Source: Neocallimastix lanati (nom. inval.)
Lineage: Eukaryota > Neocallimastigomycota > Neocallimastigomycetes > Neocallimastigales > Neocallimastigaceae
Length of the DNA: 64,000 bases
NCBI GenBank assembly: GCA_016946835.1
Contig: JACVTC010000015.1
Span: 312,501 to 376,500 of the forward strand
Direction: 5' to 3'
Shown: piece by piece, positions 1 to 13,521 of the stretch
Layout: the number at the start of each line of letters is the position of its first letter
Numbering within the stretch: the first letter of the stretch is position 1
Position numbers and translations under genes: made by a program
The notes under the pieces: generated by a model
What the model saw: only the letters and a program-made list of their open reading frames with translations
What the model was told of the DNA's origin: nothing
Databases searched by the model: none

Positions 1-1383
1 TCTTTTATTTCTTTTTATTTTTATTTTTATTTTTTTTAACTATTAATTAGTATTTTTAAAATGATGTATTATATTTGTCTTTTTTTACAAATTCTCTTTT
101 ATATATATATATATATATATTGTGAAAGATTAATAGAAATATTTAAATTTTTAAGACTATTGAATATATATATTAAAATAAAAAAAAAAAAAAAAACTTT
201 CAATCTTTTTATTATTAAAATTTTATAAAGTTTATAGTTAGCTTAATAAAAATATAAAGGTATATGGATATGAACTATATGAATAAACTTTTATTAGTTT
301 CTTTTAATAATAAAGAACAACGTTTTCAAATGTACATATATTTATATAAAATTATTGAAAAAAAAAAAAAATAAAAAATAAAAAAAAAAAAAAAAAAGAA
401 TAAAAAATAAAAAAAATTTAAAAATTAAATAAATAAAAAAAAATAAAAGGTTAAAATATAATTAAAAAATTTTAATATTGTTATACTAATTATTATTAAT
501 TATTATTTTTTATTAATTAAAACTTCAATATTATTATTTATAATTTAAATTTTATTATTTATAACTTCAATATTATTATTTATAATTTCAATTATCATTA
601 TTTGTATTTTATATATATAATAAAATAGTAATTAAAAAAAAAAGTTCAAAAAAAAAAAGATGATTTTTATAAAATAGTAAATTTTATTATAAAATAAAGT
701 TTATAGTCTATACCTGAAAAAAAAATTAATCCTTTTTAATTTAATATTAAATTCTTTCATATATTAAAGTATAATATGACATTATATATTAAATAGACAA
801 GACATATATTAATTGTAATACTATATAGTTTTGTCATTTAATTTAATAATATATATAAAATTATAGAAATATCTAATATGAAAAATTCAGTTGATTACAC
901 AAAAATTTTTATATTGCTTTAAATAGGTTGCAATATATGGTTTAATATATAACAATATATATTATTATAAAATATATATACTATTGTACTGAATATTTCA
1001 TACTACTACCATTAATATTAACATGTTTTTTCACATGAAATAATTGAATAGCCATTTTTTTTAACATTTTAATTAAATAATAAATTTAATATATGCTGAT
1101 AATATAAAATAATATAAGAAAGATCTATTGACTAAAAGCTCTTGTTGAATATATTCCATTTAATAGATTATATATGTTCATTAATATATTATAAAAAATA
1201 AATATATTATTTATTTTATTTAAAATATATTTCATTGCCACCTGCTTCTGCTACAAGTTGAAGTTATAAGATAATACTAAAAAAAGAAAAAAGGAAAAAC
1301 TTTTTTAACTTTTTGCCTTCACTAAATGTACAAACTTCACCCCACTCTTACTACCTAAGATTAAGAATAATAATTTTAATAAT
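1..1383. other. AT-rich intergenic DNA, no gene seen
   Basis: Only poly-A/poly-T tracts and AT-rich low-complexity sequence are visible. A slightly more complex island lies at about 1225-1370, but it has no open frame of useful length on either strand and no tRNA-like boxes. Confidence 0.6.
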
Positions 1384-1976
1384 AACAATAATAAATAATA
1401 AATAATAAATAATAAATAAATAAATAAATAATAAATAATAATAAATAAATATTAATAAATAATAAATAATAAATAATAAATAATAAATAATAAATAATAA
1501 ATAATAAATAATAAATAATAAATAATAAATAATAAATAATAAATAATGGAATAATAAATAATAAATAATAAATAATAAATAATAAATAATAAATAATAAA
1601 TAAATAAATAATAAATAGATAAATAATAAATAATAAATAAATAAATAATAATAAATAAATAATAAATAATGGAATAATAAATAATAAAAAGAGTATTTAT
1701 TAATAAATAAATAAATAATAAATAATAAATAATAAATAATAAATAATAAATAAATAATAAATAATAAATAATAAATAATAATAACTAAATAATTAAATAA
1801 TTGAATAATAAATAATTAAATATTTAAATAATTGAATAATAAATAAATATATATTAAATAAATAAATAAGTATTAAATAATAAATTAAATTTAAATAATA
1901 CATATTAAGTAAATAAATATTAAAAATCAAATATTAAATATTAAATAAATAAATAAATAATAAATACATAATTAAA
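1384..1976. repeat. ATAAATA/AATAAATAATA microsatellite array
   Basis: About 0.6 kb built from AATAAAT and AAT units. It carries two copies of a rare GG variant (AAATAATGGAATAATAAATA) near 1545 and 1668, and the insert AAAAAGAGTATTTATTAATA near 1686. Both motifs recur, reverse-complemented, in arrays elsewhere in this window. This array therefore belongs to the same family as the large array at 10.5-14.5 kb, in the opposite orientation. Confidence 0.9.
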
Positions 1977-2329
1977 AAATATTTTATTTTTTAATATAAA
2001 AAAATGGAATATTTTCTTATAAAAACGTTTCACAGTTAAAAAAAAAAAAAAAAAGAAAACCAAATAATTAAAACTAATTTATTCATAATAAATAATTAAA
2101 TAAATAATAAAAATATTAACATTAATTACATATAATAAAGAAAATCATTTATTTATTTTAAAAAATTATACAATAAAATATTTACTCAAAAGCTTTTAAA
2201 CCATACATATAATTATGTATATTTTAATTTAAATATTTAGTTTAAATATTTTATTATAAATTATAAATGGAAGAAAATATGAATATTTAAGTAAGGGTTA
2301 GGGTTTAAGGAAATTATTATAAATAAATT
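1977..2329. other. AT-rich spacer with a telomere-like motif
   Basis: No gene is visible. Near 2295-2310 the sequence reads AAGGGTTAGGGTTTAAGG, about two TTAGGG-like units; another TTAGGGTTTT occurs near 2412. This is far too short for a telomere. It may be an interstitial remnant, part of the adjacent decayed element, or chance. Confidence 0.4.
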
Positions 2330-3939
2330 CGAAAAAAAAAATCCATAGGCAACGAACCTCACCTTCCATGATTATAAGATCTTTTGTTATAAAAGGAATT
2401 TTTATTCTGTATTAGGGTTTTAATTGACGATCTAGAAAGAAATAATGGTCTTCTCCTTCAGAGGCATTGGGCCATGCTAGCCTGTCTTACAACATTTTCA
2501 GCATTGAAGCTTCTTGGTTAGTTTTGCTCTTATACTTTCGAAATAGCTACTTACTCTTGTCGAGTAACTAGCCCGAGGCGTAATTTCTGTAAAGAGAAAG
2601 CCGCAGGTCGCACCAAGAATGGCGTTTTTTGAATAATCATCAAGAAATGATTTGGTTCTTAAATAAATACATCCCATTTCCTTTTTTTTTTTTTTTTTTT
2701 TATAGTTTAAATCAATAATATCTGTGCATCTCTTCCACCAAGAAAGGAAGTTATATCATCGGTATCACGTCATATATATATTTACACACTCATTCTTCAG
2801 AATATTACTTAATATTAACACGACTTTCATCAATTGATCTATTCATTATATTAATAGTAATGATACTATTATTTTCACTATCTCTAATGTTAATATTCCT
2901 ATTTCTACTATCAGTACTACTATTATTATTAATTAAATTATTTCAATTGTTTTGTTATTATTATTAATATTATATACTCTTTGTTACTACTGTCAGAATC
3001 TGTACTTGATTCTATATTATTCATATCTGTGACAACAGTGTTTCAATTACTATTTGATATTGGACAATATTTGGAAATTATAAAAAAAAAAAAAAAATTT
3101 TTTTCATAAAGAATTTCAATATCCTTAAGAGTATTTCATTTTCATTTCGAAATTCACGGAAAAGATAGCCTTTAGAAAACCAATGTTCCAATCGAGGATT
3201 ACTATTTTTTTTTCTATAATAACAATGACATCGTTCTGGGCAGTCGTCTTCAATCCTATTGGCGACTTTGGCCACACGAGCATCGAATGTATATCCACAT
3301 CTAGCATGAAGTATCCATCGAAAGCCAATGGTATATTCAGGATACTTATAGTTAAGCATTAAATAGTCTCTAGTTTTTTTTTTTTTTTTTTAAATTTTTT
3401 ATAAGCCTTAGCATTGAATTTGATTGATTTTCCTGCAATATCTCTATCCCATTAAAAATTTACAATTTTTTTTTTTTTTTTATTTTGATGGAAATATGTC
3501 TAATTTGTCTACTAAAACATTTTTCGTTCTTTTTTTATTCCATGTATGACATCTACAACATGAATTTGTCTCTAAGGAAAATAGAGTTAATACATTTTCG
3601 ATTTTTTTCGATTTTTTTTTTTTTTCAAAAACAAAAACACCTTATCTAAGCAATCTTACATTTCACTTGAAAGAGGAGGAATGATAAGTTCTTTAGAAAC
3701 ACAATTAAAAGGGATATAAAACTATTTCCAATTAGAAAATCCTTCAATCCAGTATAATCCTGAATTTACTTAGTGTTTCTGTGTACTTCTCATTCTTTCT
3801 TTATTCGATCCAAGTAGAGGTGCATACTATGAAACTTGCCCAATTACCTTAGTATAAAATAAAATTCGTTTATAAGGGATAAGAATATGAGGATTCTTAA
3901 AGAAATCCTTTTTATAGAATAAAGTGCTTTTTTTTTTAT

Positions 3940-3974
<35 letters not shown>

Positions 3975-4330
3975 TATGATCGCCGATTATGATTGCTTGT
4001 TCAATAAATATGTAAATAAACATTGTGCCTATAATGAAAGAGGAACCGAAAATTCACTGTGATACCATTTACAACTTTACACTCCTCCCAAATTTATTAT
4101 AAAAGAGAGTTCGTATATCCATTGCGGTAAAGCATTTGGATTTCAATGAGAAGTCTACGATGAAGTGTTCCTCCAAATGGTGTGTGACGACCACTGTAGG
4201 TACACTATAACGTTTCGGACCTCCTTATTTTGAAGTTAGCACTACTTATACCCCTACATTCAGTCTTTTTATTCTTATTTGATATGGGATTGACCCCATT
4301 TTGCTGTTACCGTCATTTCAGGAATAAAAC
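2330..4330 (-). mobile_element. Decayed dispersed element, copy 1
   Basis: This stretch is clearly richer in G+C and more complex than its surroundings. About 2410-3060 aligns by eye with 23110-23910, sharing stretches such as CCATGCTAGCCTGT and ATCTCTTCCACCAAGAAA and a minus-strand Ser/Asn/Asp-rich coding signature. A minus-strand open frame at 3078-3359 (93 codons) has several Cys and His residues and no assigned family. No intact long ORF remains, and poly-T tracts interrupt the block. It behaves like a degenerate transposon or a dead gene family. I could not identify terminal repeats, target-site duplications or a transposase, so the class is unknown. Confidence 0.5.
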
Positions 4331-4556
4331 AAAGAAATAAAAATAAATATTATTATATACTACACACCAAATTCATCATAGTGTCGTCATACAAACGTAA
4401 TCAACGATAATACGCTTGCTTTTTTTTATGGTATTGTAAAGTATTATATTTAGAGTAAGTTTTATTGATAGTTAAATTAAATGTAGAATTTAAAATGTTT
4501 TTAATTTTTTTTTTTAAAACTTTAAACAAAGCAAATAATATATATTGTTTGCAATA

Positions 4557-5493
4557 TTTAACATATTGTATAAATCCTTTTAAATTTACGGAATGATAGG
4601 AATAATCATGAAGAGTTTCGTTATATACCATTATTGTTATATAGTTTCTATTTTAATGTATAATAAAAATAATATTAACTTGTTTTATTAATAATTTATA
4701 TATTTATATCATTAAATATTATGAATATTATTAAATTAATAAACTTAGAAGGTAAAAAAAAATTTTTTTTCTAAAACTTTTATATTTAAAGAGTATTTTA
4801 TTTTTAAAAGTTTCGTATTTCTTTAAATTAAATATATAAAAAATATGTAAATGAAAGTAGCCTTTAATTTTAATTTTTTTTATTTATATAAAAAACATTT
4901 TTACTTTTTATTTAAAGAATATATTTTTTTTATTTATATAAAAAACATTTTTACTTTTTATTTAAAGAATATATTTTTTTTATTTATATAAAAAACATTT
5001 TTACTTTTTATTTAAAGAATATATTTTTTTTATTTCTTTTTTTAAAAATAAATTAAATATGAAAAGAATACAATATGTTAAATATTGCATAAATCCTTTT
5101 AAATTTACGGAATGATAGGAATAATCATGAAGAGTTTCGTTATATACCATTATTGTTACATGATTTCTATTTAAATGTATAATAAAAATAATATTAACTT
5201 GTTTTATTAATAATTTATATTTCTATATCCTTAAATATTATAGATACTGTTAAATTAATAAACTTAGAAGGTAAAAAAAAATTTTTTTTTCTGAAACTTT
5301 TATATTTAAAGAGTATTTTATTTTTTAAAAGTTTTATATTTCTTTAAAATAAATATATAAAAAAATATGTAAATGAAAGTAGCCTTTAATTTTAATTTTA
5401 ATTTATACAAAAAAACATTTTTACTTTTTATTTAAAGAATATATTTTTTTTTATTATTTCTTTTTTTAAAAAAAAATTAAATATGAAAAGAAT
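4557..5493. repeat. Tandem duplication (~0.4-0.5 kb unit) with inner 50-bp repeats
   Basis: The segment starting near 4557 (shared text includes AATTTACGGAATGATAGGAA) repeats from about 5078 to 5493, with scattered substitutions. Copy 1 contains three further head-to-tail 50-bp units at about 4871-5030 (positions 4921, 4971 and 5021 repeat exactly); copy 2 has one. Each copy keeps a short minus-strand open frame starting MVYNETLHDYSYHSVNLKGF, at 4401-4631 for copy 1. That peptide is not recognised and may be chance. Confidence 0.85.
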
Positions 5494-5974
5494 AATAAAA
5501 ATAAAAAAAAAAAAAAAATCTTTAAATCCTAAGTTGACATGTTATTTATTAAAATTATTTATTTATTAAAATTATTTATTAAATTATGTATTAAAACCAC
5601 GTTTTACGTAATTAATAACTTTTCAAAAACTATTTCAATATTTATAAACTAACATAAATTAATTAATTAATTAATTAATATTAATAATAATTGTTAGAAT
5701 ATGTGAAATAAATATGAAATATACGTTAAATGTATTGAAATGTATGAGCCACAATATATTAATATAAAAGCAAAATTTATTAAATTTAAATATTTGCAGC
5801 TCTTTATCATAAAATATATTAATAAAGTTGACTTAATTATAAAACCTAAACTATCGACTCTTAACAATAATAAAAAATAAAAAATTATAATAATAATAAA
5901 AAAAGTAATAATAATTTCATTAAAAAATTTAAATAAAAATAAACGTATGTTTATTATTTAAAATATAAACAATA

Positions 5975-6008
<34 letters not shown>

Positions 6009-8331
6009 AATTGACCCTATATATAATATTTTATTATTTGATTAGTAATTTTATATCATCATTTGAATCAATATCAATCAATGACAGAATTTTTTAGAGC
6101 TATTTTTAAACTTTATTAGATTTATGCGTTAAATAGTGTTCATGAAATTATTTTTATTTTTTATTTTTTAATTTTTTTTTTTTTTCTTATAATATTTAAT
6201 GAATTAATTAAATAATATTAAATTTAATAATTATTTCTTTATTTCTTTATTTATTTAAATAAAAAGTGTTAATAAAATTATTTTGTTTTTTTTTTTTATT
6301 TAATTAGTAATGATTTTACTTTTTAATTAATAATTAATATATAAATAATTAATTTTTCAGTTTTTTTTTTTTTTTTTTTTTTTTAATTGTAAAATTATTT
6401 ATTACTTATTATTTCATTATTTATTATTTACAAAATGTTTATGTAAAGTTTTTTTTATTTTTTAATATTTATTTATTTATTTATTATTATTTATTTATTT
6501 ACTTAAATAAAAAGTTTTAATCAAATTATTTTATTATTTTTTTTTAATATTATATTTAAAATGTTTATGTAAAGTTTTTTTATTTTTTAATATTTATTTA
6601 TTTATTTATTATTTATTTATTTATTATTTATTTACTTAAATAAAAAGTTTTAATCAAATTATTTTATTATTTTTTTTCAATATTATATTTATTATAATAT
6701 TAAACTTTTGATGATTTATTTATTAAAAATATTAAAACGTAGTGGCGTTTAAATACAATTTGTACAAGCCATTTTCCAAAAGGAACTATTACTAAAATTA
6801 TAAATGTCTCATTTTGGGAAACGAACCGCATTATACCAAGTTTTTTTAATAATTTTAAATAGTTTAAATACTTTATTTTTTAATATTTTTTATATTTTAA
6901 TTATTATTTTATTACTAATTTTAATTTTTTAATTTTTTTTTTTATTTTTTAATCATTATTATTCATTTTTTAAAAACTTTTTAGTTAATTTTTTTTTAAT
7001 CTTTTATATATCTTAATTATTATTAATTTACCTATTTAATATTTATTATCATATATTTAATACTAAATATTTATTTATTTAAATATTCAATACAAATTTC
7101 AATTATGATATTATATTAAATACATAATAAATGATTAATAATAATCATTTTTATTATATTTCATTAAAATGTAGATTATTTTGATTATTATTTTGATTAT
7201 CAGTTATAGTGTGTATTATACATTTTCACCTTCAACTTTTTATGATGCTTTTCTTTTTTTTTTTTTTTTTTTTTAATAAAATATTATTGTTTATTTGTAC
7301 TCAAATTTATTATTAATGAAGGGATGTCTAAGTTTATTGATAAATTTAATAAAATATCTTTTCACACATCTTTGTTTTAATAAATTAATGACGTTAATTA
7401 TCTATAAATAATATATAATTTATCAATAATTGTATTTTTCCTTTTTTTTTTTTTTTATTCTTTTTTATTATTATTATTATTATTATTTTACTTTTTTACA
7501 TATAAATATATAATATTTTTTATCATATTTATTACCATATATTTAGTACTAAATATTTATTGACTTTAATATTTAATACTAATTTCAATTATGATAATAA
7601 ATAGAAATTTCAATTATGATAATAAATAGATAATGAATGATTAATAATAATTATTTTCATATTTCATTATTATATAGATTATTATTTTGATTATTATGGT
7701 TATTGTGTGTATTATATATTTATATCTTCTATTATTTATAATACTTTACTCTTTTTAATGAAATTTTCCTGCTTATTTGAATTCATATTTATTATTAGTG
7801 AAGTGACGTGACGTTTATATTTATTGAATTAAATATTTATTGTTTTCTTAATAAAAAGTTCATATCTATTAAATATTTATTTTAATAAAATATGATTTCA
7901 ATTATCTACAAATAATATACAATTCATTTAATAATTGTATTTTTTTATTTTTTATTTTTTTTTTTTAATATAAATATAATTTTTTTTTTTTTTTTTTTGG
8001 TATATATCTATATACATATATATATTTAAAATAAAAAAAATGTAAATTCAGTACATACAATTAACTAAAATTTACATAAATTTTTATAGATTTTTTTCTT
8101 TTTAAATATATATATAATGATAAAATTAACAAGCTCTTATTTTTCATTATTAAATGCTTTTTATATAAGAGTTTTTATTGAAATTAATGAAATTAAAAAA
8201 ATTTCATTAATTTTCATTAAATATTGGGTAACGAATATATATAAAAAAAAAAACTGTATTGATTCATACTATTGATACTATTGGTTCTCGTAATAACATT
8301 TAAATAGTAAGATTTTTTTATATATATAAAT
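5494..8331. other. AT-rich intergenic DNA with local duplications
   Basis: No gene was recognised. Two duplications are visible. About 6425-6545 is repeated at 6555-6685 (shared AAATAAAAAGTTTTAATCAA). A looser duplication pairs roughly 7020-7440 with 7525-7935 (shared ATATTTA.TACTAAATATTTATT and TTTCAATTATGAT). A small island at 6735-6840 (AGTGGCGTTTAAATACAATT and onward) has no open frame. Confidence 0.6.
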
Positions 8332-9018
8332 TTATACTACAGTCATAGCTAAACATTCATTACTTGATAAAAATTCTTCTACTTCTTCATGTTGGTTTAT
8401 TTCTATGAAAGTAATATCTTCTCCAAAACTTTCTTGGTGACTTCTGTTTAATTGAATTGAATCTAATCTACATTTTTCAGATACACAATTCATTTTATAA
8501 TTTTCAATAGTTGGTTCTAATTTAAAATTTTTATTACTATTAATAACACGAGATAATGGACATAAATTACCGTCACTATCAACCATACAATAACTATATA
8601 TTTGAGCTTCCAATTTATATCCCAAAGGATCTTCCGAATAACATTCTTGGAACTTTTTAATATTTTTCATATAAGTTTTTAAGTTATTGTTACAGACTGC
8701 CTTACTATCAAAAACACCACTACTATAATAGGATTCCACTATATAAGAAATCTGATCACATTCTTCCTCTTCATAGTAACTTCTTTTATTTTTATTAAAT
8801 TTAGATTTATTTTCAACTCTTGCACTAGCAAAGTTATTATTAGAATTTACTTTTACCGTGGTGTCTTTTGTTTTAGTATAGATATTCTTTTTTAAATGCT
8901 CATTTGTTTCAATCTGTTGTAGATTTTCATGCTTTGAACCAATTTTATAAGCAAATATAGTAGTTATTCCATATAAGAGTACTACTATAAATAATGTTGT
9001 TAATTGTATTGTTTTCAT
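8332..9018 (-). CDS. Secreted Cys-containing hypothetical protein (228 aa)
   Basis: This is an intronless frame of 228 codons from ATG (9016-9018) to TAA (8332-8334). The first 23 residues have a Lys at position 2 followed by a hydrophobic run (TTLFIVVLLYGITTIFA), typical of a signal peptide or N-terminal anchor. Residues ~25-75 are polar, Asn/Lys-rich and low in complexity. The remainder holds eight Cys residues, a number consistent with four disulfides in an extracellular domain, preceded by a YYEEEECD motif. I do not recognise a family, catalytic motif or fungal dockerin. Small secreted Cys-rich proteins are common in fungi; an extracellular or cell-surface location is inferred from the signal peptide only. 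Neighbours are repeats, so context gives no clue. Confidence 0.7.
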   Translation of the reverse strand: MKTIQLTTLFIVVLLYGITTIFAYKIGSKHENLQQIETNEHLKKNIYTKTKDTTVKVNSNNNFASARVENKSKFNKNKRSYYEEEECDQISYIVESYYSSGVFDSKAVCNNNLKTYMKNIKKFQECYSEDPLGYKLEAQIYSYCMVDSDGNLCPLSRVINSNKNFKLEPTIENYKMNCVSEKCRLDSIQLNRSHQESFGEDITFIEINQHEEVEEFLSSNECLAMTVV

Positions 9019-10506
9019 ATTTCTTATTATTTTAATACTTTAATTTTATAATTTTTTTTCTTTATTTTATTTATTATTATATTTCTCTATAATTATTCTT
9101 ACTACACTTCTATTTAATAAATTGTAGCATAATTCTATAAAATACAAACAAAAATAAAAGAATAAATAAAATAAAATAAAATAAATATGAAAATTACGAA
9201 AATAAAAAGAAAAAAATAAAATAAAAAATAAAAAATAAACCAAAAATAGTTTAAATAAAATAAAATAAAATTATAAAAAAAAAATTTTTTTTTTTTTTTT
9301 GTTTGAAAATTTAATTTAATGTATAAATAATAAAATTAATTAATAATTAATATTATTGGTTTTTATTTCATATATTTTATATTAAAAAGGAAAGAGATTT
9401 ATTAATTTTACTCATGTTAACATTAGACATTTACTGAAGCCTATGAATTATGTGTCATATTTATTGAATTGTCTCTATTCATAGTTAAAGCAATATTTAT
9501 TTATAATATTAATACTTATTTATAATATTAATACATTAATACTTATTTATAATAATATTAATACTTATTTATTAATAGTTTTTTATAATATTAATAGTTT
9601 TTTATAATATTAATAGTTATTTATTAATATTGATTTATTTAATATTGATTTATTAATATTGATTTATTAATAGTTACATATAATATTAATAGTTATTTAT
9701 AATCCTATAAATTCTATCACAGCCATTTGGAAATAGGACAATATATGACAATAGGACATTTTATTTATTCATTTAATTAATTAAATAATGATAAAAAATA
9801 TATATATTTAAGAACATAAAAATTATAATTAATTAAACTTTTTTTTTTTTGAATATCAATGACAAAGCCAAATTTGAAATTTTTTTATTTCACTTTTTAA
9901 AGTAATTATTTTAATATACACTTAAAAAATTTAAAAAAAAAAAAAAAAAACATATACATATACATATATATAAAAAAAAATTACATATACATATATATAT
10001 ATACATAATAAATTTTAAAACAAATATATATAAACATAAATAAAAGAAAGAAAATTTATTTTATGATAAATCAATGACAAAAATAAGAATTTTTTTTAGT
10101 TTTAAGTAAAATAATTAAAATAACTATAAAATAACTATAAAATAACTATTTAATATTGATTTATTTAAATTCAAATTTTATTTATTATTTTCTTATTTTA
10201 TTTATATTTTTTATCAAGATATTATTATTATTATTATTATTACTAAATTTAATTTATTATTATTATTGGTATTGTTATTATTATTGTTTTTAACTATTAT
10301 TATTATTATTATTCAATGATTATTATAATTAAATTTAATTTAAATTTAATCTATTATGACTATTATTATTTAATTTATTATTATTATATCAAATTTATTA
10401 TTATTAATATTTGATATAATTTTAATTATTTCATGTAATTATCATATTATCATAATTTTTATAAAATTAAATTTATCAATATTATTTTTTATTCATTATT
10501 TATTAA
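9019..10506. other. AT-rich intergenic DNA with short TTATAATATTAATA repeats
   Basis: No gene is visible. About 9495-9700 is built of imperfect TTATAATATTAATA and ATTGATTTATTAAT units. The rest is poly-A/poly-T and ATT-rich sequence leading into the large array. Confidence 0.6.
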
Positions 10507-13062
10507 TCAACATTGTTTATTATTTTTTATTTATTATTTATTTATTATTATATATTATTTATTATTTATTATTTATTATTATTATTATTATTTATTATTT
10601 ATTATTTATTATTTATTATTTATTATTTATTATTTATTATTTATTATTTATTATTTATTATTTATTATTTATTATTTATTATTTATTATTTATTATTTAT
10701 TATTTATTATTTATTATTTATTATTTATTATTATTATTATTTATTATTTATTATTTATTATTTATAATTATTTAGTTATTATTTATCATTTATTAGTTTA
10801 TTATTTATTATTTATTATTTATTTATTTATTTATAATTTATAATTTATTATTTATTATTTATTATTTATTATTTATTTATTATATATTATATATTATTTA
10901 TTTATTTATTTATAATTTATTATTTATTTATTTATTATTTATTATTTATTTATTTATTATTTATTTATTTATTTATTATTTATTATTTATTATTTATTAT
11001 TTATTATTTATTATTTATTATTTATTTATTTATTTATAATTTATTATTTATTATTAATTATTTATTTATTTATTATTATTTATTATTTATTATTTATTAT
11101 TAATTATTTATTATTTATTATTTATTTATTTATTATATTATTATTATTTATTATTATTTATTATTTATTATTTATTATTATTTATTTATTATTTATTATT
11201 TATTATTTATTATTTATTATTTATTATTTATTATTTATTATTATTATTATTTATTATTTATTATTTATTATTTATAATTATTTAGTTATTTATCATTTAT
11301 TAGTTTATTATTTATTATTTATTATTTATTTATTTATTTATAATTTATTATTTATTATTAATTATTTATTTATTTATTATTATTTATTATTTATTATTTA
11401 TTATTATCTATTTATTTATAATTTATAATTTATTATTTATTATTTATTATTTATTTATTTATTTATAATTTATTATTTATTATTAATTATTTATTTATTT
11501 ATTTATTATATATTATATATTATTTATTTATTTATTTATAATTTATTATTTATTTATTTATTATTTATTATTTATTTATTTATTATTTATTTATTTATTT
11601 ATTATTTATTATTTATTATTTATTATTTATTATTTATTATTTATTATTTATTATTTATTTATTATATATTATATATTATTTATTTATTTATTTATAATTT
11701 ATTATTTATTTATTTATTATTTATTATTTATTATTTATTATTTATTTATTTATTATATTATTATTATTTATTATTATTTATTATTTATTATTTATTATTA
11801 TTTATTTATTATTTATTATTTATTATTTATTATTTATTATTTATTATTTATTATTTATTATTTATTATTATTATTATTTATTATTTATTATTTATTATTT
11901 ATAATTATTTAGTTATTTATCATTTATTAGTTTATTATTTATTATTTATTATTTATTTATTTATTTATAATTTATTATTTATTATTAATTATTTATTTAT
12001 TTATTATTATTTATTATTTATTATTTATTATTATCTATTTATTTATAATTTATAATTTATTATTTATTATTTATTATTTATTTATTTATTTATAATTTAT
12101 TATTTATTATTAATTATTTATTTATTTATTATTATTTATTATTTATTATTTATTATTAATTATTTATTTATTTATTATTATTTATTATTTATTATTTATT
12201 ATTATTTATTTATTTATAATTTATAATTTATTATTTATTATTTATTATTTATTATTTATTTATTATATATTATTTATTATTTATTTATTTATTTATAATT
12301 TATTATTTATTTATTTATTATTTATTATTTATTATTTATTTATTTATTTATTTATTATTTATTATTTATTATTTATTATTTATTTATTTATTATTTATTA
12401 TTTATTATTTATTATATTATTATTATTTATTATTTATTATTTATTATTCCATTATTTATTATTTATTATTTATTATTTATTTATTTATTATTCCATTATT
12501 TATTATTTATTATTTATTATTTATTATTATTTATTATTTATTATTTATTATTTATTTATTTATTATTTATTATTTATTATTTATTATTTATTTATTTATT
12601 ATTTATTATTTATTATTTATTATTTATTATTTATTATTTATTATTTATTATTATTATTTATTATTTATTATTTATTATTCCATTATTTATTATTTATTAT
12701 TTATTATTTATTTATTTATTTATTTATTATTTATTATTTATTATTTATTATTTATTTATTATTTATTATTTATTATTTATTATTTATTATTTATTTATTT
12801 ATTATTTATTATTTATTATATTATTATTATTTATTATTTATTATTTATTATTCCATTATTTATTATTTATTATTTATTATTTATTATTTATTATTTATTT
12901 ATTTATTTATTTATTATTTATTATTTATTATTTATTATTATTATTTATTATTTATTATTTATTATTCCATTATTTATTATTTATTATTTATTATTTATTA
13001 TTTATTATTATTATTATTTATTATTTATTATTTATTTATTTATTATTTATTATTTATTATTT

Positions 13063-13098
<36 letters not shown>

Positions 13099-13489
13099 TT
13101 ATTTATTATTTATTATTTATTATTTATTATTATTTATTATTTATAATTATTTATTTATTTATTTATTATTTATTATTTATTATTTATTTATTTATTATTT
13201 ATTATTTATTTATAATTTATAATTTATTATTTATTATTTATTATTTATTATTTATTTATTATTTTATCATTTATCATTTATTATTTAATTATTTATTATT
13301 TATTTATTTATTATTTATTATTTATTATTTATTATTTATTTATTTATTTATTTATTATTTATTATTTATTATTTATTATTATTATTTATTATTTATTATT
13401 TATTATTCCATTATTTATTATTTATTATTTATTATTTATTTATTTATTTATTATTTATTATTTATTTATTTATTTATTATTTATTATTT

Positions 13490-13521
<32 letters not shown>

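Noticed and set aside
10513-10767. 84-codon frame inside the ATTATTT array
   Set aside because: Pure translation of the repeat (Phe/Ile/Tyr/Leu cycles); no coding signal.
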